A DNA stretch of 64,000 bases, taken from contig JASAOO010003529.1 in assembly GCA_030849075.1 (NCBI GenBank), positions 31,010 to 95,009 on the forward strand. The letters run 5' to 3'. This document shows, piece by piece, positions 30,601 to 38,479 of the stretch. Source of the DNA: Zelonia costaricensis (taxonomy: Eukaryota; Euglenozoa; Kinetoplastea; Trypanosomatida; Trypanosomatidae). Under the pieces are notes generated by a model. That model saw only the letters and a list, made by a program, of their open reading frames with translations, made no database searches and had not been told where the DNA came from. The first letter of the stretch is position 1. Each line of letters starts with the position of its first letter. Made by a program: the position numbers and the translations under genes.

Positions 30601-32536
30601 GAAGGGCAATCGCATGCCCAACGCCGGCGAAGCGACCGGGGCGTCGCCGCCGCAACCGGGGTCGTCGGCAGGGGCTGGCGTGGGCCGTCACGGTGCCGCG
30701 GGTGCGGCGTCCCCGGTGGGGCTGCTCGGCGTGGAGCTGCAGTCCACCGCCTTCCCAGGGACGACCGTGGTGGAATACAAGCTGGATGGCGAGAGCGGCA
30801 TCGCGGGCGTGTCTGCGCAGGAGGCCGTGACGAACGACGTGACCTCACTGGTGGCGAAGATGCGGCCGAGCGAGCTGCCCAAGGTGCAGCCCATGATGGC
30901 CCAGTGCACCTCGCTGAAGGAGGCACACGAGGAGATTCGGGCGCAGCTGGCGCCGCAGCCGATCGCCGGCACGGTCTACGTCAACATCGACTCCGTGGAG
31001 CTTTCCACCGACGCGGGCAGGATGCAGGAGGCGCAGGGCGGCATCGCCGTGGAGGCGGTGTGCGGTGGGGACCGCCAGGTGTCGCGCCGCCGCACCGAGT
31101 TCGCGCAGGACGTGCTGCACCACCGGCAGTTCTACCCGCAGATCCGCATCGACATCCCAGAGAAGGCTGCGCTCGCGGCTGCTTCGCGGGGCGTGTGGGA
31201 GGCGAGTGGCGCCCCCGCGCTGGAGCTGCGCCTTCTCGGCGTGCACGGCGGCGGCGACCGCGTCGTGAAGGCCGGCAGCAGCAGCGGCGCAGCCACACCG
31301 GCGGCTGCGGTCAACGGCAGCGGTGCGTACTACCGCGACGCAGCCGACATCGACTCACAGGCGACGGCGGAGTCGTACTACGTCGGCGGGGAAAACAACA
31401 TCAACAGCTACATCAAGTCGCCGAAGGGGCACGGTCGCCGCTGGAGCATCAAGCAGCCTGAGGAGGAGCAGCCGACAGGGCGGCCGTCGAAGATGATGAT
31501 CGCGCAGCAGCAGCAGCAGCAGACGTCGTACAGCCACAACGGCGCGCTGACCGTGCCCTCGTACGCGCGGGAGCAGCGCAACAACTCCTCCGTGCGACAG
31601 AATAGCGTCAGCGGGGACGGCGACGAGAAGCACTACCCTGGCGGCGTCAACAACATCCGCAGCTATGTTGGCGACTCCGCAGGCCCGTCACGCCGCCAGA
31701 GTGCCGTGCGGGCGGACGGAGCAGCCACGTCGCCGGCGCAGCAGCAGCAGTACCGCACCACCTCGCCGTTCCTCGGCGGCTCGGCCGCAGCGGCTGGTGG
31801 CGCGCCGTTCCGTGGCGAGATCGGCGTGGTGCGCCTCTCTCTGCGCGCACTGCTCACGGCGCCGCTCTACAAGCTCGGCGACACGCTGCGCGTCCCGATC
31901 GTGGCGCCGCTGATGCCGGCGAAGCTCTCCTACCGAACCCGCCGCTCCCCCGAGGTGAATCAGCGCTGCGTCGTGGGCCACGTCACGCTGCGCCTGACGC
32001 TGCCGGCCTTCGAGCGCATTCCGGAGTCGCTGCGGCTTGGCAGCCGGCAGAGCACGTCGAAGGTCGTGCCGGACTTCGTGCACTACTACGAGCGCCGCAT
32101 CGGCGCGTACCTGCGCACCTACAACGCGCCAGACCTCGTCTCCTTCCACTACGACCTCTACGAGCGTGACGTAGTGTCGGGGTGCTGGCCGATTTCCCTG
32201 TGCGACTGGCTGCAGGCGCTGCTGAAGCGCTACGGCCCCGAGACGCAGCGCTTTGGCCCCGAGCCGGCCCTTCCCTTCGATCCGGAGGAGTGGGAGCGGG
32301 CGAGGCAGCTGGACGCGGCCGTGCGCCGCAAGCGCGAGGCAGCGTTTGCGCCGTCCGAGCAGGGCAGCCGAGGGGCCGACCACCGCGCCGGTGGCGGGGA
32401 CGACGACGACTACTCGAGCCGCGACAGCAGCCCTGCGGCGCACGCGCGCGGCGCGAAGAGGGCGAAGAAGCACGGAAGCCGCGCCGGTGCCAACGGTCAC
32501 AGCAAGGCGCCAGCGGAACCTGTCTACAGCTTCTAG
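27689..32536 (+). CDS. Giant multi-C2-domain protein, paralogue 2
   Basis: This is a 1615-residue protein; 27689 is the first ATG. Residues 1-245 are Arg/Pro/Thr-rich and probably disordered. C2-like modules begin near 245 (YHFRVRVHECQGVF), 445, 628, 828 and 1092, with a further C2-like strand set near 1375. Each gap carries the same connector as the upstream gene: PQELHRLDWM near 405, RDDLHRLDAIV near 590, PEKLHRVPYML near 790. The last 150 residues (YYERRIGAYL...LYERDV...LLKRYGPE) match the C-terminus of the gene at 19438-26103, so the two are tandem paralogues. A polar linker (about 1200-1370) contains a duplicated motif and a Gln run (near 1273-1277). The tail is basic. No membrane span is seen, and no calcium-ligand set is clear in most modules. 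Function is unknown. Confidence 0.75.
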   Translation: MPSHTSRDSPARRTRHNGAIAAAATAQPVRKTRRSRHTTRRAGTEDGKPYYEVVETREVTTHSVPVAAAAPAQPARRPPPHPSTNRRAAYPPPRHAEAALEYPRLAYQGNDGAPRTQHGTPRVGGSARGTPRFGALVVDPASRYVSVTNRGGPTPRGSEPTNSATRRHRASGVRPLRASGLVDSPADATVMEDYETPTRHRRRNGRYAYDHGVADQNGSGGYADGDIVVEDDDVDEVSAATPVPYHFRVRVHECQGVFADLMESRRAAPAVYFAVHTAEERGHSGVADKGSYDPVFNDEFIFTSAEPQRDALVCTLVAASSPDASHGSRTRREKKVAECVLALHNLEWQVERKVWVPLVRRPGTAQAYEQGEVLVSIYSEDFGYEAVATEEEEATCSAAIHDILSQYAPQELHRLDWMTAAYVEKGPEALAQLRASYRARTVAPVPVRVTVLHVDGLTDEAGGPTRATDVYVTVGDGRVERQSKTVRYRRRATVNQEFQLVLANPEVDTLAVTVYGNGRKLGEAVAGLTNLQAGKPKEVSLMLVRAADTGDASNGGQVTISLVTDTYSSPYQISAAQEAQLRERVLAYLWNYLRDDLHRLDAIVGSIDDAEVYMQEWARTIGPERPVRRVTINVRGARLADGDGGAGVFQNGLPPRCYARISAGPTTVRTGLAAARGGAVTFNDPFPVPVCDPAHDAVEVMLVADGEDGEREISRVCFGLANLPRRHPITRTLHLVADAGKRAARVQGELTVELSAEDFGRAGGESRAADVASVSSPSLQRLEAMTQRSSPEKLHRVPYMLDTAPPGKAERVIEEQAKQYGEVAAAAPMTVKILGVRAFKPAVDFYVKAYLNRTAILRTRDVKGGAEASLNIDDDNETTLRVTDAPQSTLTFKIAQHRSLRKTEVLGQAEVALAGLVRGEKNVLWLPFFRSDGASPFSVSAAPSSSSTAANGNRRGSASCMTGKSENAVRVKGNRMPNAGEATGASPPQPGSSAGAGVGRHGAAGAASPVGLLGVELQSTAFPGTTVVEYKLDGESGIAGVSAQEAVTNDVTSLVAKMRPSELPKVQPMMAQCTSLKEAHEEIRAQLAPQPIAGTVYVNIDSVELSTDAGRMQEAQGGIAVEAVCGGDRQVSRRRTEFAQDVLHHRQFYPQIRIDIPEKAALAAASRGVWEASGAPALELRLLGVHGGGDRVVKAGSSSGAATPAAAVNGSGAYYRDAADIDSQATAESYYVGGENNINSYIKSPKGHGRRWSIKQPEEEQPTGRPSKMMIAQQQQQQTSYSHNGALTVPSYAREQRNNSSVRQNSVSGDGDEKHYPGGVNNIRSYVGDSAGPSRRQSAVRADGAATSPAQQQQYRTTSPFLGGSAAAAGGAPFRGEIGVVRLSLRALLTAPLYKLGDTLRVPIVAPLMPAKLSYRTRRSPEVNQRCVVGHVTLRLTLPAFERIPESLRLGSRQSTSKVVPDFVHYYERRIGAYLRTYNAPDLVSFHYDLYERDVVSGCWPISLCDWLQALLKRYGPETQRFGPEPALPFDPEEWERARQLDAAVRRKREAAFAPSEQGSRGADHRAGGGDDDDYSSRDSSPAAHARGAKRAKKHGSRAGANGHSKAPAEPVYSF
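31385..31702 (+). repeat. Duplicated GG-x-NNI-x-SY ... RR-x-S protein motif
   Basis: Inside multi-C2 paralogue 2, GGENNINSY (1233-1241) is followed at 1250-1253 by RRWS. GGVNNIRSY (1318-1326) is followed at 1335-1338 by RRQS. The nine-residue spacing from Tyr to Arg is the same in both copies, although the intervening residues differ. Confidence 0.85.
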
Positions 32537-32854
32537 GCACGCCTAGCACGAATCGCGCTGCACTAGTTTCAGACCTCTGCGCCGGAAACGTGATGCAGGG
32601 TGGCGCAGTGAGGTCGTGTTTTTGCTTTTCGATTTGCCTGTCGTGGTTCCAAAGCCTGCTCGTGATCGCTCATCTTTTTTTGTTGTTTATGCTCCCTCTC
32701 TTCTCTCTGTGTGTGCCCCAGCGCCCTGGCCTGCGTCTCGTTGCCTTCCGCTTTCTTTCTTCCCACCGCTCTCCACCAACACAGTGGCCTCTTCAATAGC
32801 GTCTCACCCCTCTGCCTCTTTGTGTGCTCCCGTGTATGTGTACGTAGGCGTAAA

Positions 32855-32881
32855 TGTGTGTGTGTGTGTGTGTGTGTGTGT
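32855..32881. repeat. (TG)n microsatellite
   Basis: A pure TG tract of 27 bases lies about 320 bases after the stop of multi-C2 paralogue 2. Confidence 0.95.
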
Positions 32882-35088
32882 TTGTACGTGGTGGTGGGCG
32901 ATCATCGTTTGATGTGCAGCGCTGCTGCGGCTGTTGTTCCCCTCTTGCTGTGGTCTCCCTTTTCTGTGTTGGTGTGTGCGTGTGTGTTGTCGACCGCTTT
33001 TTTTTTTTTTGTGAGATGGTCTGAGCGCCAAGCCAATTCTAGAGCCACACACACACACGCGCGCAACTACATCCATCCCGTTATCGCGCTCTTTTTTTCT
33101 CTCACGTTTCGTTGTTCATTTCCCTTTTTTTTTGTGTTGCCTGTCTTCTTTGCAAAGCGATTGCGGTTTTCCGCTGCGCCTGCCTCCCGCTAGAGCCAGC
33201 TCCGCGCTGGCCCCCTTCTCCTCCTCAGCCGTCAAGAGTGCTCGTTTGTGTGTTGCTGTGACGTCGCACGGTAGGTCGTGGGAGGCGGTTTGCGAGTCCT
33301 CTCGCGACTCAAACGTGTTTTGACTTTGGAGAGCGCCGGCAGGCCCCTTCTCTTTCCCTTTTCTAGTGGTGCGCGTGCCTGACGTGGACAGGCGTCATGC
33401 CCTTTTTCTCTATTCATCGTATGTGTGAAGACCATGTAGCGGCGCAATGGTTGCACACCGGTGAGGCTTGTCACGCACTTGCTGCACATGGACTCGTCTT
33501 CTCTTTTTTTCGTGTGTGTTTGCTGTCCCAGACGATCTCTGTTGCGGGTTTCACGCTTCGTTGAGAGAGAGAGAGTTTACGATATGCACGCGCTGTTAGG
33601 GCTTTTCGCGGCAGCATGATGCCCGCGAACACGTGCCATCGCACAATGGTGGAAAGATGCGTGCGTTATGGTAGCCTTTCCGCAGTCAGCAGCTGAGACA
33701 CTCAACTAGTTACGTCTGCGTAGAGGAGCGCTCGAAGCACTCCAGCCTTCATTGTCTTCCTTTTCTCCCGTCCCACTTGCGGTTGTAGCCGCTTTCTTTC
33801 CTCTTTCCTGTTCTGTCTGTCTGTTTGCATCACGTGTTGCTTGATGCGCGTGCGCTTCGCCGCTTCTAGAGTTGCTTTCTCTTTCTCCTTGTGTGGTGGT
33901 GCCCCCGCCTCCCCCTGCCCTTTCCTTCCCCTTTCCCTCCCACCGGCTTGACCTCCATCGGCGCGGTGGTGAGGCAGCGCAGGTTCTGCCCCATTTCAAG
34001 TGCCGTGTTCTTTGTGGTGCCTGTGCTCCCTGCTCTGTCGCGTTGTGGACAGAGGAAGCAGTCGTACCACTGCGCCCGTGGTGCTGCGCCCCGTGTGCAG
34101 CAGCGCTCAAGAAAAGCTGTGTCGGTGTAGAAGGTTGCTTGCCGTGTTGTCTGACGACGCCACGCCTTTGTTTTCGTTTTCTCAACTCATAGTTACACTC
34201 GTCACGGGGATGGTCTGCAGGAGGGACGGCGACACGTCTCCCGTGGAACCGGAAGAAGAAGAAAAAAAGAACAGCGAGAGGGTAGCTCGATTGGCAAGAG
34301 GGATGCGCCAGGCGGCGGCAGGGCAACTCGCTCGCGGTGCCGTCTACAGGTCAAGGCTGGCTGGTACAAGGGAGGTGAAGGAAAGGTGCATGGCGGCGGT
34401 TCTCAATACCGTCTGTGGCCCCCTCCTCTCCTCTCCTCCTCACCCCGTGCCCTCGCTTTAGGACTCGCAGAATTGACCGCGCAGCCGACACCGAGCAGAG
34501 CTCCTCGATCTAGCAGCGTGGGCCTCTGCGATCGGTGCTTGGAAAAGAGGCGACCCTTTGCGACTGTTGTGCTCGATGTGCACCTGCAGCGGGGACTGCG
34601 ATCGACGAGAAACACGTGCGCTGCAAGTCTGTCCCGCCTTGCCGACCACGTATGCACTCCACCTTCGCTTCACGCGTCCCGCTCTTTCTGGTGTTGCCAC
34701 CAACCCTACACCCTCACGCAGTGGCCTTTCGCCTGCTCCACTCATCACTCTCCAAAGAAGAAAAACAAACAAAGAGAAGCGCACCGCGCAGGCTTGACGC
34801 TTTGTGGTTGTGACCAACCGGACGTACCAAGGCATTCACGCAAACGCGCGCGCTTCTACACAATTGACCCCCTTTTGCTTTGATTTTGTTTCCCCGAGGA
34901 AGTTACAGTCACGTGCGTGTTTTGTGGCCCTGTGCGTACGTGCGCTCTTCTCTCTTTTCTACTTACCTACATCTTCCACATCCGTCATCGCCGCCTCTTG
35001 CGTTGTTGTCGCATTCAAGTGCCGTTGCACGTTTCCACAGCGAAACACCTCAACTTACCGAGTTCCACAAGAAGGTTTCTTCCTCCCC

Positions 35089-35090
<2 letters not shown>

Positions 35091-35129
<39 letters not shown>
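35091..35129. repeat. (CA)n microsatellite
   Basis: A 39-base CA tract, the longest in the window, lies about 100 bases before the start codon at 35231. It is just downstream of a candidate acceptor (TTTCCACAG ending 35040), so it would fall in the 5' UTR. Confidence 0.95.
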
Positions 35130-35132
<3 letters not shown>

Positions 35133-35230
35133 CACGTGCAAGGCGCCCTTGCATTTGCAGAGTCTCCGCCACATTTTCTGTTTGTTCTCGTCTCTTGCCT
35201 CTTGCGTAGCTCTCCTCCTACTGACGCACC

Positions 35231-36904
35231 ATGAGCGACTACCCTGCCTCCCAGCCAGGCGGCGCTAGCGGAGCCCAGGCAGCCGATATGAACCTGCACC
35301 CGAAGCTCACAACGCACCGCCGCGACGGGGACTCCGGTCGCAGCTCCGCGCGCCAGTCCCCGCAAAGCGCTCGGCGTGTGCCGTCGAACGCGGAGCTCGC
35401 CGCGTCGGGGGTGTCGGCGCAGGACGGCGCCGTGCAGCAGCTGTCTGCCCGCCAGCGCGAGCCGGGGTCGCTGGCCGGCCCGCGCGAGCTGCCGTCACCG
35501 ACGAGCTCGGGCCGCCACCGGCTGGACGCGATCACAGCCGGCGATGCCGGCGTTGGTGTGGGCGAGCCGCTGCAGCTGAGTGAGCCCCGGCAGCGTCGTG
35601 CAATCACCGGGGCGGCGCGTGGGCAGCAGCCGACGCAGCAGCCGCGCCAGAAGAGCCCCCAGCAGTCGGCCCACCACGCACCGTACGGCGGCGCCGCGCA
35701 CATGCCGATGCGTCCAGGCAGCTCGCGCGAGCCGATCCGCCCTGGCCGTGACTCGAGCGCCCAGTCTCCGACCAAGCACAACGACCCCTACGCCCACGTG
35801 ACGTCGGTGGTGCACGAGTACCGCCGGAACAACATGACGGCGCTGGAGGTGCAGTACAAGAACATCCGCAGCCACTCCAACCCGCGCGGCGGCCAGAGCC
35901 GCGAGGCTGCCGCTGCAGGGGAGCCGGCAAGCGCGTCGTCGCGCAGCAACGAGGCGGCGCAGCCCGGCTACGAGTCGCAGCGCTCGCCGTCCGCCTCACT
36001 GCGACCGCGGCAAAGCTCGCCGCAGCCGCGCTGCACCGAGGCCGAGTACCGCCGCGCCGGCGTGCCGCGCGCCGCCCTCGACGCCCCGCACATCCGCTAC
36101 GCCGAGGCGCTGGAGAACATGTACCGCTACCGGTCTGCCTCGACGACGCGCCGTGTGCCGCCCGGCGGCTCCGCGGCGTACACTGCCCCAGCCGACTTCG
36201 TGCCGGACGCGGCGGTGAACATCCCCGACCGCTTCAAGTACGTGCCGCCGACGGACGAGGAGCGGCGCCTGAAGCGGGAGGCGACGCTGCGGGCACTCGA
36301 GGAGTGGCGCGCGAAGCAGAACGCTGCCGAGTCAAGCCGCAAGGCAAAGGCGAGTATCGACAAGACCACCGGCGAGGGGGGCTCGCGCACCCGCACGACG
36401 GCGAAGAACCGCGCCCGCAATCGCTCGCAGCAGCCGGCGCCGTCGCACTCGGCACTCCTCGCCGCCTACACGTCGCCAGAGGCGATGCAGCAGTCGAGCC
36501 AGTCTGCGCACTCGACGACGACGAGCGGCTTCGACGGTTCCACTACGCCGTCACCGCACCGCCACGGGAAGCGCACCAAGAAGGGCAAGCACGGCACCGC
36601 GGGGAAGCGGGAGCGGACGAAGAAGAAGCAGCAGCCCGCGGCCCCCGCCCTCGACGAGATCGACAAGGACGAGGCCCCCAACAGCGACCCGCAGGTGTGG
36701 CCGAAGCACGCGCTGCCACCAGCCAGCGGGCGCACCAGCACCGTCGGCACTCCGCGCAACAACGGAGGCTCTCGCCGCACCTCCATGCGCAAGGTGCGCA
36801 AGGCGCCAGCGATGACGAACCACGAGGACGGCACCGTGAACCCCAACGCGTACCGCCGCAAGCTCATCTTCGACGTTGCCGCGCCAACCGTTATCAGCGT
36901 GTAA
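35231..36904 (+). CDS. Basic low-complexity protein of unknown function
   Basis: This is a 557-residue protein; 35231 is the first ATG and sits at the sharp change to coding composition. I do not recognise it. It is rich in Ser, Ala, Arg, Pro and Gln and probably largely disordered. Two segments look better conserved in character: HVTSVVHEYRRNNMTALEVQYKN (about residues 193-217) and a stretch around 268-375 with EYRRAGVPRAALDAPHIRY, PDRFKYVPPTDEERRLKREATLRALEEW and a following helix. Lys/Arg-rich blocks near 438-465 (KRTKKGKHG, KRERTKKK) could be nuclear targeting or microtubule-binding. No enzyme motif, membrane span or signal peptide is seen. It is coding because it keeps an open frame with strong third-position GC like the neighbours. 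Confidence 0.7.
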   Translation: MSDYPASQPGGASGAQAADMNLHPKLTTHRRDGDSGRSSARQSPQSARRVPSNAELAASGVSAQDGAVQQLSARQREPGSLAGPRELPSPTSSGRHRLDAITAGDAGVGVGEPLQLSEPRQRRAITGAARGQQPTQQPRQKSPQQSAHHAPYGGAAHMPMRPGSSREPIRPGRDSSAQSPTKHNDPYAHVTSVVHEYRRNNMTALEVQYKNIRSHSNPRGGQSREAAAAGEPASASSRSNEAAQPGYESQRSPSASLRPRQSSPQPRCTEAEYRRAGVPRAALDAPHIRYAEALENMYRYRSASTTRRVPPGGSAAYTAPADFVPDAAVNIPDRFKYVPPTDEERRLKREATLRALEEWRAKQNAAESSRKAKASIDKTTGEGGSRTRTTAKNRARNRSQQPAPSHSALLAAYTSPEAMQQSSQSAHSTTTSGFDGSTTPSPHRHGKRTKKGKHGTAGKRERTKKKQQPAAPALDEIDKDEAPNSDPQVWPKHALPPASGRTSTVGTPRNNGGSRRTSMRKVRKAPAMTNHEDGTVNPNAYRRKLIFDVAAPTVISV

Positions 36905-38479
36905 GCGAGAGCTACGCGAAAGGGAAGGGCAAATAAAGGAGAAAAAAAAAGTAAGGACGGCGCTCGTGGTGCGCTGTGGCGTGCCTGGGTGGTTGCACTT
37001 GTTTTTCTCTCTGTGTGCCGCATCGCCGCTGACGCGTGCTTGCATCTTTTTTTTTTTTTTTCGCCGGTCCTGGTGCGCTGTAGGCGCCACATGTGTGTGT
37101 GTGGTTGGGTGTGGGTGGGTGTGCGTGTAGGCGCACGTATCGTCGTCGGGTCGACGTATTTCGCTAGCGGCTGGTGGTCGTGTTGGCGTGTCCGGGAGAC
37201 GTGTCAAGGCTTGTGCTCGTTTTGCAGCCGCCTCAGCCTCCGTTCTCCAGAGGTCTGGCCCCCACCTATGTTCTTCCTCTCTCGCTGCGCATTTTTCCAT
37301 TCTCAAATACTCGCCGACACGAGCGCACCTCAACGTCGCTATAGAAACTCTCCCCTCCCCCCTCCTTTCTCTCGCCGTCTTCTTCCCCCCCCCTCCCTCA
37401 CGTCTCCTCTTCATCCTCCTCGAGCCGGCACTAGTAGTCGTGCTGACAGCGCGCCTGCTCGTGTCCTGTAGTCCTTCTTGTACTGCCCGTCTTGTGCGCA
37501 TCCTCACTTTCTCTCTCTCCCTGGGCCCTCTCCGCGCCGCATCCTAGACCCCGCGTTCCACTCCGTCCGGCCGGTTGCTCTCCTGCCGCCGCCTCCTTCA
37601 CCATCACCGCCTCGACGCGTGCGACTCGCCCCCGCATCCAGCTTCACTCAAACAGGGCAACAAAAAGAAAACACAGCAAATACTGGCCAGCGAGAAAGAC
37701 GGAGAGTGGATACCCTAAGTGGAGAGCTGAACACCATTGCGGTGCTGGACTTTGCTCCTCATTGCAGCCCAACGCACTCCCGCACAGCCTCTGAGAGCAC
37801 GTCGCGCTGCAACCCACTTTGGTCGCTCTTGGGTCGCGTGCGATGTTGCACGTTGCGCCGTCCTGCAGAGGCCTCAAGGAAAGATGCCAGAGCGACGCGG
37901 GGAGGCCTCGTCATGACGCAGAAGTAGGTGCTGCACGAAACAGTGAAAAGAAGCCGAAAAGCGGCCAGCCCTGCTGCTGGCGTGCGCTTTCGCCTAGCTG
38001 ACACCCGCAAGGATGCGCGTTCCGCTACGCGTCGCAGCTTCTCGGCGTGCACCTTTCCGCTCTTTTCTCTTCTCAACTCGTCTGTCAACACCTTCTCCTC
38101 TGATCCTTGACCGCCCCCGCGCAGCTTCCCTCGGTCGCAGTAGCAAGAAAGAAAGCCGCCGGCGCGCGAGCAACTTGCTGTCGCCGTCTCACCCCCGCAC
38201 ATCACCCGTTCGCGGCTCTTGCTCCTCATTTCCCCTTTCTTTTGTTTTGTTCCCGGCGTGCCTTCGGATCGTCAAGTCTCGCCGCTGCTACCGCGTGTGT
38301 GTGAGTTTGTGTGCGTCCTGCCATTGCCTACTTGAGGAGCCACACGCTTCTCGTGAGTCTTTCGTCAAACGGTGCGACACCCGCGCCTCTTCGACAGAGC
38401 GGACCGCGCCTGCACAACACGAACACAGACACACAAAAACACAACGATCGCCATTGCTTTCTCTGTTGTTTATTCCCCG
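36905..38479 (+). other. Intergenic region
   Basis: No gene is seen. It has poly-A (about 36943-36951) and poly-T (37047-37060) runs, a TG-rich patch at 37091-37128 and pyrimidine-rich sequence at 37350-37530. Confidence 0.6.
38056..38124 (+). promoter_or_regulatory. Putative spliced-leader acceptor for the gene at 38480
   Basis: CTTTTCTCTTCTCAACTCGT and following pyrimidines end at GCGCAG, with AG at 38123-38124, about 356 nt before the ATG. Confidence 0.35.

Larger units (their letters stand above)
32537..35230 (+). other. Intergenic region, 2.7 kb
   Basis: No gene is supported. TG (32855-32881) and CA (35091-35129) tracts are present, along with several poly-T runs (about 32999-33010, 33125-33133). 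The part at about 33230-33720 and 34200-34880 is less repetitive but has no credible reading frame or RNA fold that I can identify. Confidence 0.55.

Noticed and set aside
34000..34461. 153-codon open frame in the 32537-35230 gap
   Set aside because: Composition shifts along its length, it overlaps other equally long frames, and it has no domain; the region looks like UTR.
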